Source: Lysinibacillus sp. B2A1
GTDB taxonomy: Bacteria; Bacillota; Bacilli; Bacillales_A; Planococcaceae
Direction: 5' to 3'
NCBI GenBank assembly: GCA_002973635.1
Contig: CP027224.1
Span: 2,676,501 to 2,740,500 of the forward strand
Length of the DNA: 64,000 nucleotides
Both the position numbers and the translations under genes were made by a program. Shown piece after piece: positions 10,227 to 18,583 of the stretch (position 1 is the stretch's first letter; each line of letters begins with the position of its first letter). The notes beneath the pieces were generated by a model. It did not search any database. It had not been told where the DNA came from and worked only from the letters and a program-made list of their open reading frames with translations.

Positions 10227-11528
10227 ATGTCAAAATATACTGATTATAATTTTCAGCCATTTTTGCAGGACGCAATAGCAAAATTAGGCTTTACAGAACC
10301 GACGCCAATTCAAAAGGAAATTATTCCGCTGTTGCTAAAGGGAAAAAGTGCTATCGGACAGGCACATACGGGAACAGGAAAAACACATAGCTTTTTAATT
10401 CCGATTGTGCAGCGTATTAATTCGGATAAACAAGAAGTACAAGCTGTTATTACTTCACCTACACGTGAGCTTGCACAGCAAATCTTTGATGCGTTAAATC
10501 AATTAATAGAAGGAACAGCAATTCAAGCAAAACTATTTATTGGGGGTACGGACAAACAGCGCTCTATTGATAAGTTAAAAACGCAGCCGCAAATTGTTGT
10601 TGGGACACCTGGACGTATTCGTGATCTCGTTTCTGCGCAGGCGTTATTTGTGCATACGGCACCAATTTTAGTTGTCGATGAGGCTGATCTAGCCTTCGAT
10701 ATGGGCTTTATTGAGGAAATTGATGGCTTTGCTTCTCAAATGCCAGAGAATCTTGAAATGTTTGTATTCTCAGCAACTATTCCAGAAAAACTTCAGCCTT
10801 TCTTAAAGAAATATATGGAGACACCTGTCCACATCCATATGAACGATAAACGACCAGTGGCAGAAGGCATTGATTTTGTGCTTGTACCAGTTCGCTCGAA
10901 ATCACGGAACAAGCGTTTATTGGATGTTATAGAAGGAATCAATCCATTCTTAGCTGTGATTTTTACAAATACGCGTAAAACAGCAGAGCAAGTTGCAGGC
11001 TACTTAAATGAAAACGGTATTCGCTGTGGTCAAATACATGGTGATTTAAGTCCACGTGATCGTAAGAAGATGATGAAACAAATTCGTGATTTGGACTATC
11101 AATATATTGTTGCAACAGATTTAGCAGCTCGTGGTATTGATATTCAAGGGATTTCACATGTCATTAACTATGAAATTCCAGAAGATCTAGAATTCTTTAT
11201 TCATCGTGTAGGACGTACAGCACGTGCAGGAAATAAAGGAACAGCCATCACCTTGTTTGAGCCTTCAGATGAGGATGCATTAATTCGTGTAGAGAAAATG
11301 GGCATTCCATTTGAACAAAAAGACGTAAAAGATGGAGAATGGTCTGAATTAAAGGATCGCCATGCTCGAAAAAATCGTGTGAAGCATGAAAATGAAATCG
11401 ATGCAAAAGCAAAATCATTAGTTCGTAAGCCGAAAAAAGTAAAACCAGGCTATAAACGTAATATGAAATGGGAAATGGAAAAAATAAAAAAACGTGAACG
11501 TCGCTTAAAAGCTCGCGGTAAAAAATAA
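10227..11528 (+). CDS. cshB: CshB-type DEAD-box RNA helicase
   Basis: A 433-residue DEAD-box helicase with the full motif set: Q motif (FTEPTPIQ), motif I AHTGTGKT, Ia PTRELAQQ, II DEAD, III SAT, IV IFTNTRKTAEQ, V TDLAARGID and VI HRVGRTARAG. The tail after about residue 370 is very rich in Lys and Arg, as expected for RNA binding. AGGAGG precedes the start. It is followed 12 bases later by nfo, the same pair as yqfR(cshB)-yqfS(nfo) in B. subtilis, which supports CshB rather than CshA or DeaD. Known role: RNA remodelling at low temperature and in mRNA turnover. Confidence 0.9.
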   Translation: MSKYTDYNFQPFLQDAIAKLGFTEPTPIQKEIIPLLLKGKSAIGQAHTGTGKTHSFLIPIVQRINSDKQEVQAVITSPTRELAQQIFDALNQLIEGTAIQAKLFIGGTDKQRSIDKLKTQPQIVVGTPGRIRDLVSAQALFVHTAPILVVDEADLAFDMGFIEEIDGFASQMPENLEMFVFSATIPEKLQPFLKKYMETPVHIHMNDKRPVAEGIDFVLVPVRSKSRNKRLLDVIEGINPFLAVIFTNTRKTAEQVAGYLNENGIRCGQIHGDLSPRDRKKMMKQIRDLDYQYIVATDLAARGIDIQGISHVINYEIPEDLEFFIHRVGRTARAGNKGTAITLFEPSDEDALIRVEKMGIPFEQKDVKDGEWSELKDRHARKNRVKHENEIDAKAKSLVRKPKKVKPGYKRNMKWEMEKIKKRERRLKARGKK

Positions 11529-11540
11529 GGAGGCATTCTT

Positions 11541-12437
11541 ATGCTACTTGGATCACATGTTTCAATGAGTGGAAAGGAAATGCTACTTGGGTCAAGTAAA
11601 GAGGCCCTTTCATATGGGGCAAATACTTTTATGATTTATACGGGAGCACCTCAGAACACTCGTCGTAAAGCTATTGCTGACCTTAATATTATGAACGGTT
11701 TATTACACATGAAGGAGCATGGTATGACAAACATTGTTGTCCATGCACCTTATATCATTAATATTGCAAATACAGAAAAACCTGAAACCTTTCGTCTTGG
11801 TGTAGATTTTCTACAATCTGAAATTGAACGTACAGCTGCGTTGGAAGCAAATCAAATTGTTTTACATCCAGGTGCTCATGTTGGAGCTGGCGCTGATGCA
11901 GGTATTACCAAAATTATTGAAGGCTTAAATGAAGTGCTATCACAGGATTATCCTGTCCAAATTGCATTAGAGACGATGGCGGGCAAAGGAACAGAATGTG
12001 GTCGTTCTTTTGAAGAGCTTGCCAAAATTATCGATGGTGTGACGAATAATGAACGCCTTTCTATCTGTTTCGATACATGTCATACGCATGATGCTGGCTA
12101 CAATATTGTTGAGGACTTTGATGGTGTATTGAATGAATTTGATAAAATTATCGGTATTAACCGTATTAAAGTTCTTCATATCAATGACTCTAAAAATGTT
12201 CGAGGTGCAGGAAAAGACCGCCACGAAAATATTGGCTTTGGTCATATTGGCTTTGAGGCATTAAATTATGTGGTGCACCATCCGCAATTAAAGGAGATTC
12301 CTAAAATCCTAGAAACTCCGTATGTTGCGTTAAATAGTGATGCAAAATCCAAATCGGCACCTTATAAGTATGAACTAGAGATGTTCCGAAGTGGTGAATT
12401 TAAACCTGAGTTAATCACTGCGCTAAAAGAAGGATAA
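11541..12437 (+). CDS. nfo: Nfo, endonuclease IV (AP endonuclease)
   Basis: A 298-residue AP endonuclease of the TIM-barrel family. The metal-ligand motifs are all visible: [53 protein letters not shown] and ILETPY. These hold the tri-zinc cluster that cuts DNA 5' of abasic sites in base excision repair. The start follows TAAGGAGGC, immediately behind cshB. A symmetrical terminator ends the operon. Confidence 0.96.
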   Translation: MLLGSHVSMSGKEMLLGSSKEALSYGANTFMIYTGAPQNTRRKAIADLNIMNGLLHMKEHGMTNIVVHAPYIINIANTEKPETFRLGVDFLQSEIERTAALEANQIVLHPGAHVGAGADAGITKIIEGLNEVLSQDYPVQIALETMAGKGTECGRSFEELAKIIDGVTNNERLSICFDTCHTHDAGYNIVEDFDGVLNEFDKIIGINRIKVLHINDSKNVRGAGKDRHENIGFGHIGFEALNYVVHHPQLKEIPKILETPYVALNSDAKSKSAPYKYELEMFRSGEFKPELITALKEG

Positions 12438-12443
12438 GAACAC

Positions 12444-12489
12444 AAAATGCCCGAAATCAGTGAATTGAACACTGTTTTTCGGGCATTTT
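12444..12489. terminator. Bidirectional terminator between nfo and yqfT homologue
   Basis: Outer arms aaaatgcccgaaa and ttttcgggcatttt, with an inner helper pair cagtg/cactg, sit between convergent stops. A/T runs on both sides allow termination in both directions. Confidence 0.88.
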
Positions 12490-12492
12490 CAA

Positions 12493-12729
12493 TTATTTCG
12501 TAAAAAGTGCGATAAGCTGACGAGAGCGCTTTCTACCTAAAACAGCTTCAACCTCTACAAGTATATCTTTTGGTATGCCTAAAAAAAGCCAAGAAAATGA
12601 GAATTGCTCCAAATGGGGCCGAAGCTTTTTTACTTCAGATGTCGTAATGTCAAATCCTTCAGCACGAGCGATGGAAACAATTTCCTTATCACTACTTTGC
12701 GCTAATTGCTGTAAAAATTGAATACTCAA
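12493..12729 (-). CDS. YqfT-like DUF2624 protein
   Basis: A small soluble protein of 78 residues with a helical look (SIQFLQQLAQSS, ITTSEVKKLRPHL, RKRSRQLIALFTK). It starts at TTG, seven bases after AAGGAGG. Position and size match yqfT, the DUF2624 gene next to nfo in B. subtilis. Here it is inverted relative to nfo, so the neighbourhood is conserved but not strictly collinear. No function is known for the family. The LRPHL and helix-hairpin-like pattern could suit nucleic-acid binding, but that is speculation. Confidence 0.65.
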   Translation of the reverse strand: MSIQFLQQLAQSSDKEIVSIARAEGFDITTSEVKKLRPHLEQFSFSWLFLGIPKDILVEVEAVLGRKRSRQLIALFTK

Positions 12730-12892
12730 AGAGAATCCTCCTTCAAAATTTTATTTTATGAAAATTTTCATATGAGCACGCGACAAATAGGGCAATCGTT
12801 CAAATTGCACTGGAAGCAGCTTCAACCCTTTAAATAAAATTGCTTGAACACAACATTTCTACCAGAACATAAAACATAGGAATCTTTTTTTC

Positions 12893-12921
12893 TTTACAAA
12901 AACCAAGCTTTCATATATACT
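12893..12921 (+). promoter_or_regulatory. Promoter of the znuCB-zur operon
   Basis: A -35 box TTTACA (12893-12898) and a -10 box TATACT (12916-12921) are separated by exactly 17 bases, upstream of znuC. The Zur-box-like sequence begins ten bases after the -10, so bound repressor would block the start of transcription. Confidence 0.75.
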
Positions 12922-12930
12922 AACATTTTG

Positions 12931-12953
12931 TAAATCGTAATGATTTTGAATTA
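12931..12953 (+). promoter_or_regulatory. Zur box
   Basis: The sequence taaatcgtaat-g-attttgaatta matches the Bacillus Zur operator (TAAATCGTAAT-N-ATTACGATTTA). The left half is perfect; the right half agrees at 8 of 11 positions. It overlaps the expected transcription start of znuC-znuB-zur, giving zinc-dependent repression of uptake and autoregulation of zur. Confidence 0.8.
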
Positions 12954-12970
12954 GAAAGAAGCGATCATGC

Positions 12971-13717
12971 ATGAAAAAATCATTAATTAACATTGAAAAC
13001 GTGTCATTTCAATATGACTATACACAAGTATTAAAAAATATCTCTTTCCGTGTAGAAGAGGGAGATTTTTTAGCACTGCTCGGTCCAAATGGCTCTGGGA
13101 AATCTACATTATTAAAAATTATTTTAGGACTATTAAGACCTATGTCTGGAGAAATAAAGTTATTTGGTGAACCAAGCACAACTTTTAAGCACCGTGAATG
13201 GATAGGGTATGTTTCACAAAAATCCAATGCCTTCAATTCAGGATTTCCAGCAACCGTCCAAGAGGTAGTAAAAAGTGGATTAACGAAAAAATTAGGGCTA
13301 TTTAAAAGACTAGGACGCGATGCAAAAGAAAAAGTACTGGAGGCCTTAAAAGCTGTTGGAATGGATGCTTTTATGCATCGCAATATTGGTGATTTATCAG
13401 GCGGGCAGCAGCAACGGGTCTTTATTGCACGAGCCTTAGTTAGTGAACCGAGGTTGCTAATATTAGATGAACCAACTGTCGGCATTGATCATGAGAATGT
13501 GCAATCATTTTATGATATGCTGGCGAAATTAAATCGGGAACAGGGAATTACAATGATTCTTGTCACACATGATGTCGATACAGTGTCCAACCGCATCAGT
13601 CATGTGGCATGTTTAAATCAAACAATTCACTTCCATGGTTATAAAAATGAATTTGATAGCATTTCTCAGGATGCGCTTGATGCTTGGTATGGTCATTCTG
13701 TCCGAAAGATTCATTAA
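12971..13717 (+). CDS. znuC: Zinc ABC transporter ATP-binding protein ZnuC
   Basis: An ABC ATPase of 248 residues with Walker A GPNGSGKSTLLK, a Q-loop, signature LSGGQQQR, Walker B LLILDEPTVGID and the switch His in LVTHD. It is the nucleotide-binding half of a zinc importer, paired with the membrane protein 15 bases downstream. Zinc rather than manganese is inferred from the operon partner zur and the Zur-like operator upstream. An earlier ATG at 12967 is out of frame. No solute-binding protein gene (znuA type) lies in the window, so that subunit must be encoded elsewhere. Confidence 0.9.
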   Translation: MKKSLINIENVSFQYDYTQVLKNISFRVEEGDFLALLGPNGSGKSTLLKIILGLLRPMSGEIKLFGEPSTTFKHREWIGYVSQKSNAFNSGFPATVQEVVKSGLTKKLGLFKRLGRDAKEKVLEALKAVGMDAFMHRNIGDLSGGQQQRVFIARALVSEPRLLILDEPTVGIDHENVQSFYDMLAKLNREQGITMILVTHDVDTVSNRISHVACLNQTIHFHGYKNEFDSISQDALDAWYGHSVRKIH

Positions 13718-13732
13718 GAAGGGGAAGGCACT

Positions 13733-14596
13733 ATGATTGAAGCGATTTTACATTATGAGTTTTTACAAAATGCCTTTTTCTCTGGGCTATTAATCGGCAT
13801 ATTGGCTCCGCTATTAGGTGTCTTTATTGTTGTACGTCGATTGTCTCTGATTGCAGATGCCTTGTCACATGTAACACTTGCTGGTATAGCAGGAAGCTTA
13901 TACATCAGTCAGTCTGTGACAGCCTTAGCAATGCTTAATCCTATTTATTTAGGCATACTTGCCTCTGTAAGTGGTTCCATATTAATAGAACGACTGAGAC
14001 GGCTGTATAAGCACTATGAAGAGCTTGCCATTCCCATTATTATGTCTGGTGGTATTGGTATTAGTGCTATCTTTATATCGCTTGCTAGTGGCTTTAGTAC
14101 AGATTTAATGAGCTATTTATTTGGATCTGTATCGGCTGTTTCACGTCAGGATTTGTGGGTAGTTATCGGCATTGCTGCGGTTGTTATCATTTTTTTATTA
14201 TTATTTTTTAAAGAGCTTTTTGTTCTATCTTTTGATGAAGAATATGCGAAAGCGAGTGGTCTACCTGCACGTTGGATTCACCTACTATTTATGATTGTGA
14301 CAGCACTTGTCATTGCTGCAAGTATGCGCATTGTTGGAATCTTACTTGTGTCATCTCTTATGACACTTCCTGTGGCTGCTGCCATGCGGCTTGCTAAGGG
14401 CTTTAAACAAACAATTATTTATGCCATAGTGTTTGGGGAAGCGGCTGTGCTAATAGGGCTAGTGAGTGCTTTTTATTTGGATTTAGCGCCAGGTGGTACG
14501 ATTGTGGTCACTTCCATCCTCATTTTGTTACTTGTTATACTAGGGAAGAAAATAGCATTTAAAATGGCTGCAAAGCAAGGGGAGGTAGCGTCATGA
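13733..14596 (+). CDS. znuB: Zinc ABC transporter permease ZnuB
   Basis: An ABC-3 family permease of 287 residues with about eight membrane segments. Family motifs include [25 protein letters not shown] near the N-terminus and [17 protein letters not shown] in the C-terminal half. It forms the membrane channel energised by ZnuC. The ribosome site AAGGGGAAGG sits in the 15-base gap. Its last four bases overlap the zur start (ATGA), so the two are translationally coupled. Confidence 0.92.
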   Translation: MIEAILHYEFLQNAFFSGLLIGILAPLLGVFIVVRRLSLIADALSHVTLAGIAGSLYISQSVTALAMLNPIYLGILASVSGSILIERLRRLYKHYEELAIPIIMSGGIGISAIFISLASGFSTDLMSYLFGSVSAVSRQDLWVVIGIAAVVIIFLLLFFKELFVLSFDEEYAKASGLPARWIHLLFMIVTALVIAASMRIVGILLVSSLMTLPVAAAMRLAKGFKQTIIYAIVFGEAAVLIGLVSAFYLDLAPGGTIVVTSILILLLVILGKKIAFKMAAKQGEVAS

Positions 14597-15018
14597 ATAT
14601 TACAAGAGCGTGGGAAATTTTAAAAGAGAACGGCTATAAAAAAACAGATAAGCGGGAGTTAATATTAGATATGTTTGCAGCAACTGATAAATATCTAACT
14701 GCTCGTGACTTATTGGATGTTTTGAAAAAAGATTTTCCTGGTATGAGTTTTGATACCATTTATCGCAACCTAGCTACATTTGTGAAACTTGGCATACTGG
14801 AGGAAACAGAATTATCTGGAGAACGTAATTTCCGTATGCATTGCGAGTCAGAGCATCATCACCATCATTTTATTTGTATGGATTGTGGTAATGTCAAAGA
14901 GCTAAACGTATGTCCAATGGAAATGCTTGGAGAAAAGCTGCCAGACTATGAAATTGAAAATCATAAATTTGAGATTTATGGTAAATGTCCAGATTGTAAG
15001 CATGAAACGCTGTCATAA
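14593..15018 (+). CDS. zur: Zur, zinc-responsive Fur-family repressor
   Basis: A Fur-family protein of 141 residues: N-terminal winged helix (to about residue 80, with [12 protein letters not shown] as recognition region), then the metal-binding dimer domain with [19 protein letters not shown]. Two CxxC pairs (CMDC and CPDC) form the structural zinc site. Co-transcription with znuCB and the Zur-like operator upstream point to Zur rather than Fur or PerR. It starts inside the znuB stop (ATGA overlap). By family knowledge, zinc-loaded Zur represses uptake genes. Confidence 0.93.
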   Translation: MNITRAWEILKENGYKKTDKRELILDMFAATDKYLTARDLLDVLKKDFPGMSFDTIYRNLATFVKLGILEETELSGERNFRMHCESEHHHHHFICMDCGNVKELNVCPMEMLGEKLPDYEIENHKFEIYGKCPDCKHETLS

Positions 15019-15051
15019 TCTTTCAAGCCTACAAAAAGCAGTATTGGAAAA

Positions 15052-15080
15052 GGGGTAGTGCCAAGTCTCGGTACTACCCC
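15052..15080 (+). terminator. zur operon terminator stem (T-run displaced)
   Basis: Arms ggggtagtgcc and ggtactacccc pair over 11 bp (one G-U) around a 7-base loop, 33 bases after the zur stop. Only ACTTTA follows before a group II intron-like 5' end, so the normal U-run looks interrupted. Confidence 0.75.
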
Positions 15081-15088
15081 ACTTTAGT

Positions 15089-15255
15089 GTGTGCCTGGCA
15101 TGCGCAACAACTAGGTGGTGAAAGTCCACTACAGGCTTGGCAGTAGGAACTGTTAGCGAAGGGTGTCCATGGTGACGTGGAATCTGAAGGAAGTCGGACG
15201 TGAAATCTCGAACTGACGAACAGCAATCAGATATAAGGCTGAATTGGAATGAAAT
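15089..15255 (+). ncRNA. 5' fragment of a group IIC-like intron (no reverse transcriptase)
   Basis: The stretch begins with the group II intron 5' consensus GTGTGCCTGGCATG. It carries further domain I-like blocks: aggtggtgaaagtcc, cagtaggaactgttagc, gggtgtcc(a)tggtgac, ggaatctgaaggaagtcgg and a late ataaggctgaattggaatg. From memory this is close to the class C introns of thermophilic and other Bacillales. Similarity stops near 15255. No reverse transcriptase and no domain V follow, so it is a dead 5' remnant. It lies eight bases after a terminator stem, the known target type of class C introns. The right boundary is approximate. Confidence 0.75.
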
Positions 15256-15314
15256 AGTACTAAACAATCGACTACTTTTTAGAAGGATAGTGGGGGATTA
15301 ACGGAGAGACAAAA

Positions 15315-15347
15315 AGACGAAAGAATAAGTAATCTATTCTTTCGTCT
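15315..15347. repeat. Left copy of a duplicated 33-bp hairpin flanking element copy A
   Basis: Arms agacgaaagaata and tattctttcgtct (13 bp perfect) with loop agtaatc. The identical 33 bases recur at 16081-16113 on the far side of the element. In the uninterrupted state this would be a terminator for serC, with A and T runs on either side. Confidence 0.9.
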
Positions 15348-16080
15348 CATAGTGTTGAAAAACTAAATGGTCAAGGGATTCTTTGTGAACACTACTAAGT
15401 CAAATGAAGGTGATTTCCGTTCCAGGCTACTCGCTTTCCTGTGGGCGAGCGACGAGCCGCTTCCTGCGCTAACGCTCCGTGTAGGGTCTCGTCTGTCTCG
15501 CTATCCCACGGGAGTCAAGTAGCCTTGCACTCCAATCAGCAATAGTGTAGAACTTTAAATATTTTCTTCCCTCAAAAGAAAAGTAAAGTAAAAGCATGTT
15601 ACTCACCATCATTAAATGGATAGAATAGTGGCACAATTCTATAATTGTTGTCCTGCATTTTATGGTTAAAACCACATTGTCACTTTACATAAAGCTACTT
15701 GTTGCTGTCGCTCTGTTTTCGCATAAGTAAAATGTTATATAAAATCTCCATTTTACCGCAAAATAGTGATGGTTAAGACTTCAATTAATCACTATACATT
15801 TATGTGAAATGCCAATGAAAATACTATGAGCGATGGTTGATTGGAGTGTAGACTGAGTGACTCCTCGGGGATCATAGTGTCACAGATGAGACCCTGGAGC
15901 GAGCAACGTGAGTGAAGCGGCTCATCGGACGCCCCCAGGAAGCTCTGCTCTGCGCGAAAGCGAAGCGTCAGCGGCAAAGCACTCAGTCGGAACGGAGATC
16001 AACCCCTCGTTTTGAAAAAGGGCTATACTTTTTAATTTGTCACCTAGATTTCATTGACATAATAGTATTTCAACAACATG
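15348..16080 (+). mobile_element. Palindrome-targeting non-autonomous element, copy A (733 bp)
   Basis: One of three copies of an interspersed element in the window. It begins catagtgttgaaaaacta and ends, read inward from the other end, catgttgttgaaatacta: imperfect terminal inverted repeats of about 27 bp. Inside are two GC-rich fold-back arms (15411-15539 and 15838-16003) that are diverged inverted copies of each other, around an AT-rich middle of about 300 bp. No convincing gene is present; the open frames crossing it are not shared between copies. It is flanked by exact 33-bp duplications of a hairpin. Relative to copies B and C, the right arm holds about 35 extra bases (about 15950-15977) containing gcgaaagcgaagcg. 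It resembles a MITE; the helper transposase is unknown. Confidence 0.85.
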
Positions 16081-16113
16081 AGACGAAAGAATAAGTAATC
16101 TATTCTTTCGTCT
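16081..16113. terminator. serC terminator hairpin, right copy of the 33-bp duplication
   Basis: Identical to 15315-15347, followed by a T-run (tctttttaca). It lies 52 bases beyond the serC stop and can still terminate serC transcription despite the insertion. Confidence 0.85.
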
Positions 16114-16165
16114 TTTTACATAGGTTGAATAATATAAGTGAAGTGTTAGAGCCAATACTCTTGGA

Positions 16166-17254
16166 CTATTGATGCTTTTGTTGGAAAGCTACCATGAAGT
16201 CACGTAATGCTTCACAAGCCTCTAGTGGTACAGCATTGTAAGTTGAGGCACGGCAACCACCTACAGAGCGGTGTCCATTTAGTCCGATAAATCCTGCTGC
16301 TTTTGCCTCAGTCAGGAATTGTTTTTCAAGCTCCTCGTCTGCGACACGGAAAGTAATGTTCATTAAAGAACGACTTTCTGTTGTAGCATGTCCTTGGTAA
16401 AAGCCATTGCTATTGTCAATCGCATCATAAATAACCTTTGCCTTTAATTCATTGTGCTTCGCGATTTCAGAAACGCCGCCCTTTGCTTCCACCCATTTTA
16501 ATACCTCACCTAACATATAAATCCCGAAAGTTGGTGGTGTATTATATAAGGAATTGCCATCAGCATGTGTTGTATATTTCAACATAGTTGGAATATTTTT
16601 ATTCTCTTTTTCTAGAAGATCTTTACGAATAATGACAACAGTTACGCCAGATGGACCAAGATTTTTTTGAGCTCCTGCATAAATAAGTCCAAATTTGCTT
16701 ACATCGATTGGTTTTGAAAGAATATCACTTGACATATCTGCCACTAATGGAACATTGCCTGTTTCAGGGAATTCCTTCCACTGTGTACCATAAATAGTAT
16801 TGTTTGAAGTAATATGCACATAAGCATCCTCTTCGTTAAAGTGAATATCTGCTAACGCTGGGATATTACGATATTGATTTTCTTTTGTACTTGCCGCTTC
16901 TACAGGTGTACCAAATAATTTGGCTTCCTTGAAGGCTTTTTCAGCCCATGAGCCTGATAAAACATAGCTTGCCTTTTGATCTGCTTGAAGGAAATTCATT
17001 GGTATCATTGTAAACTGAAGGCTGGCACCACCTTGTAGAAACAGAACTTCATAGTTTTCTGGGATAGCATAAAGCTTTTTTAATAAAGCAATTGCTTCAT
17101 TATGTACTTCATCAAAAATAGCACTACGGTGACTCATCTCCATAATGGACATACCTGAATCACGGAAGTTTACTAATTGCTGTTGAGCTCTTTCTAGTAC
17201 TTCTAGCGGTAGAGCAGATGGACCTGCGTTAAAATTGTATGCGCGTTGTGTCAA
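16166..17254 (-). CDS. serC: SerC, phosphoserine aminotransferase
   Basis: A 362-residue class V PLP-dependent aminotransferase making 3-phosphoserine in serine biosynthesis (it also serves the pyridoxal 5'-phosphate route in some bacteria). It opens with the family signature YNFNAGPSALP. Lys197 in IYAGAQKNLGPSG is the PLP lysine. The C-terminus has GHRSVGGCRASTYNA. Translation starts at TTG, preceded by AAGGAGTG. It is alone: serA is not adjacent here, unlike in some relatives. A weak hairpin lies 38 bases upstream. Confidence 0.95.
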   Translation of the reverse strand: MTQRAYNFNAGPSALPLEVLERAQQQLVNFRDSGMSIMEMSHRSAIFDEVHNEAIALLKKLYAIPENYEVLFLQGGASLQFTMIPMNFLQADQKASYVLSGSWAEKAFKEAKLFGTPVEAASTKENQYRNIPALADIHFNEEDAYVHITSNNTIYGTQWKEFPETGNVPLVADMSSDILSKPIDVSKFGLIYAGAQKNLGPSGVTVVIIRKDLLEKENKNIPTMLKYTTHADGNSLYNTPPTFGIYMLGEVLKWVEAKGGVSEIAKHNELKAKVIYDAIDNSNGFYQGHATTESRSLMNITFRVADEELEKQFLTEAKAAGFIGLNGHRSVGGCRASTYNAVPLEACEALRDFMVAFQQKHQ

Positions 17255-17933
17255 AGTGGTACACTCCTTGTTTTTTAAAGTGAGTTTTGTTCATTCAATG
17301 GGAGTCAGTTCTCCTAGTGAATGTTAGATAAATCCATCAGGCTTTTACGGAACGTTCATATACACACATTCTAAAACAATGGATGATTAACTAACCGTGA
17401 AAGCAGGATAAAAGAACTTTACTGGATTATAACTCAATTTTCAATAGAAAAAATAAAATTCTCAATATTTAAGCAAAATAGTGTCAGTCTCGCTACAAAA
17501 TGTACACAATTAAGTAAATTAAAAAAGACTATTAAGCTAAAAATACGAACAAAAATATAATTATATAGGTGTTTATTGAGAATATAATCGTAATTTATTA
17601 ACCATTATAATTTGTTTTGTATTAAATGTTCGTGTTTGTGTGGCGGGAAAAGGTTTGAGTACCCAAACTTCTATCTTCTTTTTATAGCTTTATTCTTTTC
17701 TTTAAATCTAAAGAATTTATTTTCAGGGGCTATATAAGACCACTTATATTCGTTTTAGGACCACTTGTAGAGCAAAGGTAGAATCCAATAAATTGAAATG
17801 CTACAGTATAAAACAGAGCGAGGGAATGTGGTTAAAATTATCTACTATTCATATATTTTCAGAGGTGTATGGAGAAAAGCATACTTAACTTATGTAGAAA
17901 AAGTTAAAAAACTAAATTTTAGGAGATTGTAGT
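17255..17933. other. AT-rich divergent intergenic region, no gene seen
   Basis: This 679-base stretch separates the leftward serC from the rightward DUF2306 gene. It holds an imperfect hairpin at 17292-17323 (cattca...ctcc / ggag...tgaatg) in the serC leader, the 8-bp palindrome gaacgttc at about 17351, and a widely spaced inverted pair acgaaca (17545) / tgttcgt (17627). I found no coding frame, T-box or riboswitch signature in it. Confidence 0.5.
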
Positions 17934-18583
17934 ATGAATAAAAAAGCATGGCTAATTGTTAGTTGTTGTTTAGCGGTTATAATATCTAGTTATTCTATTG
18001 TTCAATATTTTTTTATGGACGCACATGAAGCAGGGTTTGTAAAACTAAAGCTTATGTTGAATTCTACATTAAGCTCTCTGTGGTACATAATGCTATATAT
18101 ACATATTATATTTGGTGTTTTAGCATTAGTAATCGGTCCCTTTACGTTATTCTCAAAATTTAGAGAAAAAAATATTAAACTCCATCGTACAATGGGAAGA
18201 ATTTATATGATTGGTATTTTATTTGGTGGTATTTCAGGGCTTTATTTGGCATTTCATGCAACTGGAGGGGTAATGTCTCAGTTAGGCTTTGGCCTTTTAT
18301 CTATATTTTGGCTGATTACAGCTTCACAGGCACTTGCTAACATTAAGCATAAAAAATTGATACACATGAAAAGTGGATGATTAGAAATTATTCCTTAACC
18401 TTTGCAGCTGTCACATTAAGAATCTGGCTAGCTTTATTTACGGGATTATTCGGATTTCAACATTTTGAAATTAGTTATACAATTATCGCTTGGGTCTGTT
18501 GGGTGCCTAATTTAATGGTTGCGGAATGGTTTATTAAACGGAAACATAAAAAGAGGCAATCAAAGTTACTAGTTGGAACATAA
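17934..18583 (+). pseudogene. DUF2306 membrane protein, broken by a single frameshift
   Basis: Two overlapping frames together make one DUF2306-type membrane protein of about 215 residues. The first (17934-18380) has three or four membrane helices and the family motif LHRTMGRIY. The second (from about 18358) supplies HEKWMIRNYSLTFAAVTLRIW and the last helices. The break lies at a run of six A (18351-18356): one more A would give a continuous reading ...NIKHKKIDTHEKWMIRNYS. The start follows TTTAGGAGAT. DUF2306 proteins are membrane proteins of unknown function. Either a natural mutation or a homopolymer sequencing error could explain the break. Confidence 0.8.

Noticed and set aside
15013..15267. 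An 84-codon leftward frame over the group II intron-like fragment
   Set aside because: It overlaps the zur end and the terminator stem, has no initiation signal, and the nucleotide pattern is explained by intron RNA domains.
15469..16094. Open frames of 60-68 codons across element copy A (and similar ones in copies B and C)
   Set aside because: They follow the GC-rich arms, have no ribosome sites, and their translations are not preserved between the three copies because of indels. I treat the element as non-coding.
17345..17360. gaacgttc as a LexA/DinR site
   Set aside because: The Bacillus LexA box needs four bases between GAAC and GTTC; here there are none, and the neighbouring genes are not SOS genes.
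17255..17540. A T-box or riboswitch upstream of serC
   Set aside because: The ggagtgtaccacttt sequence before the start looks superficially like a T-box motif, but it is the ribosome site region. There is no specifier stem and no antiterminator/terminator pair.
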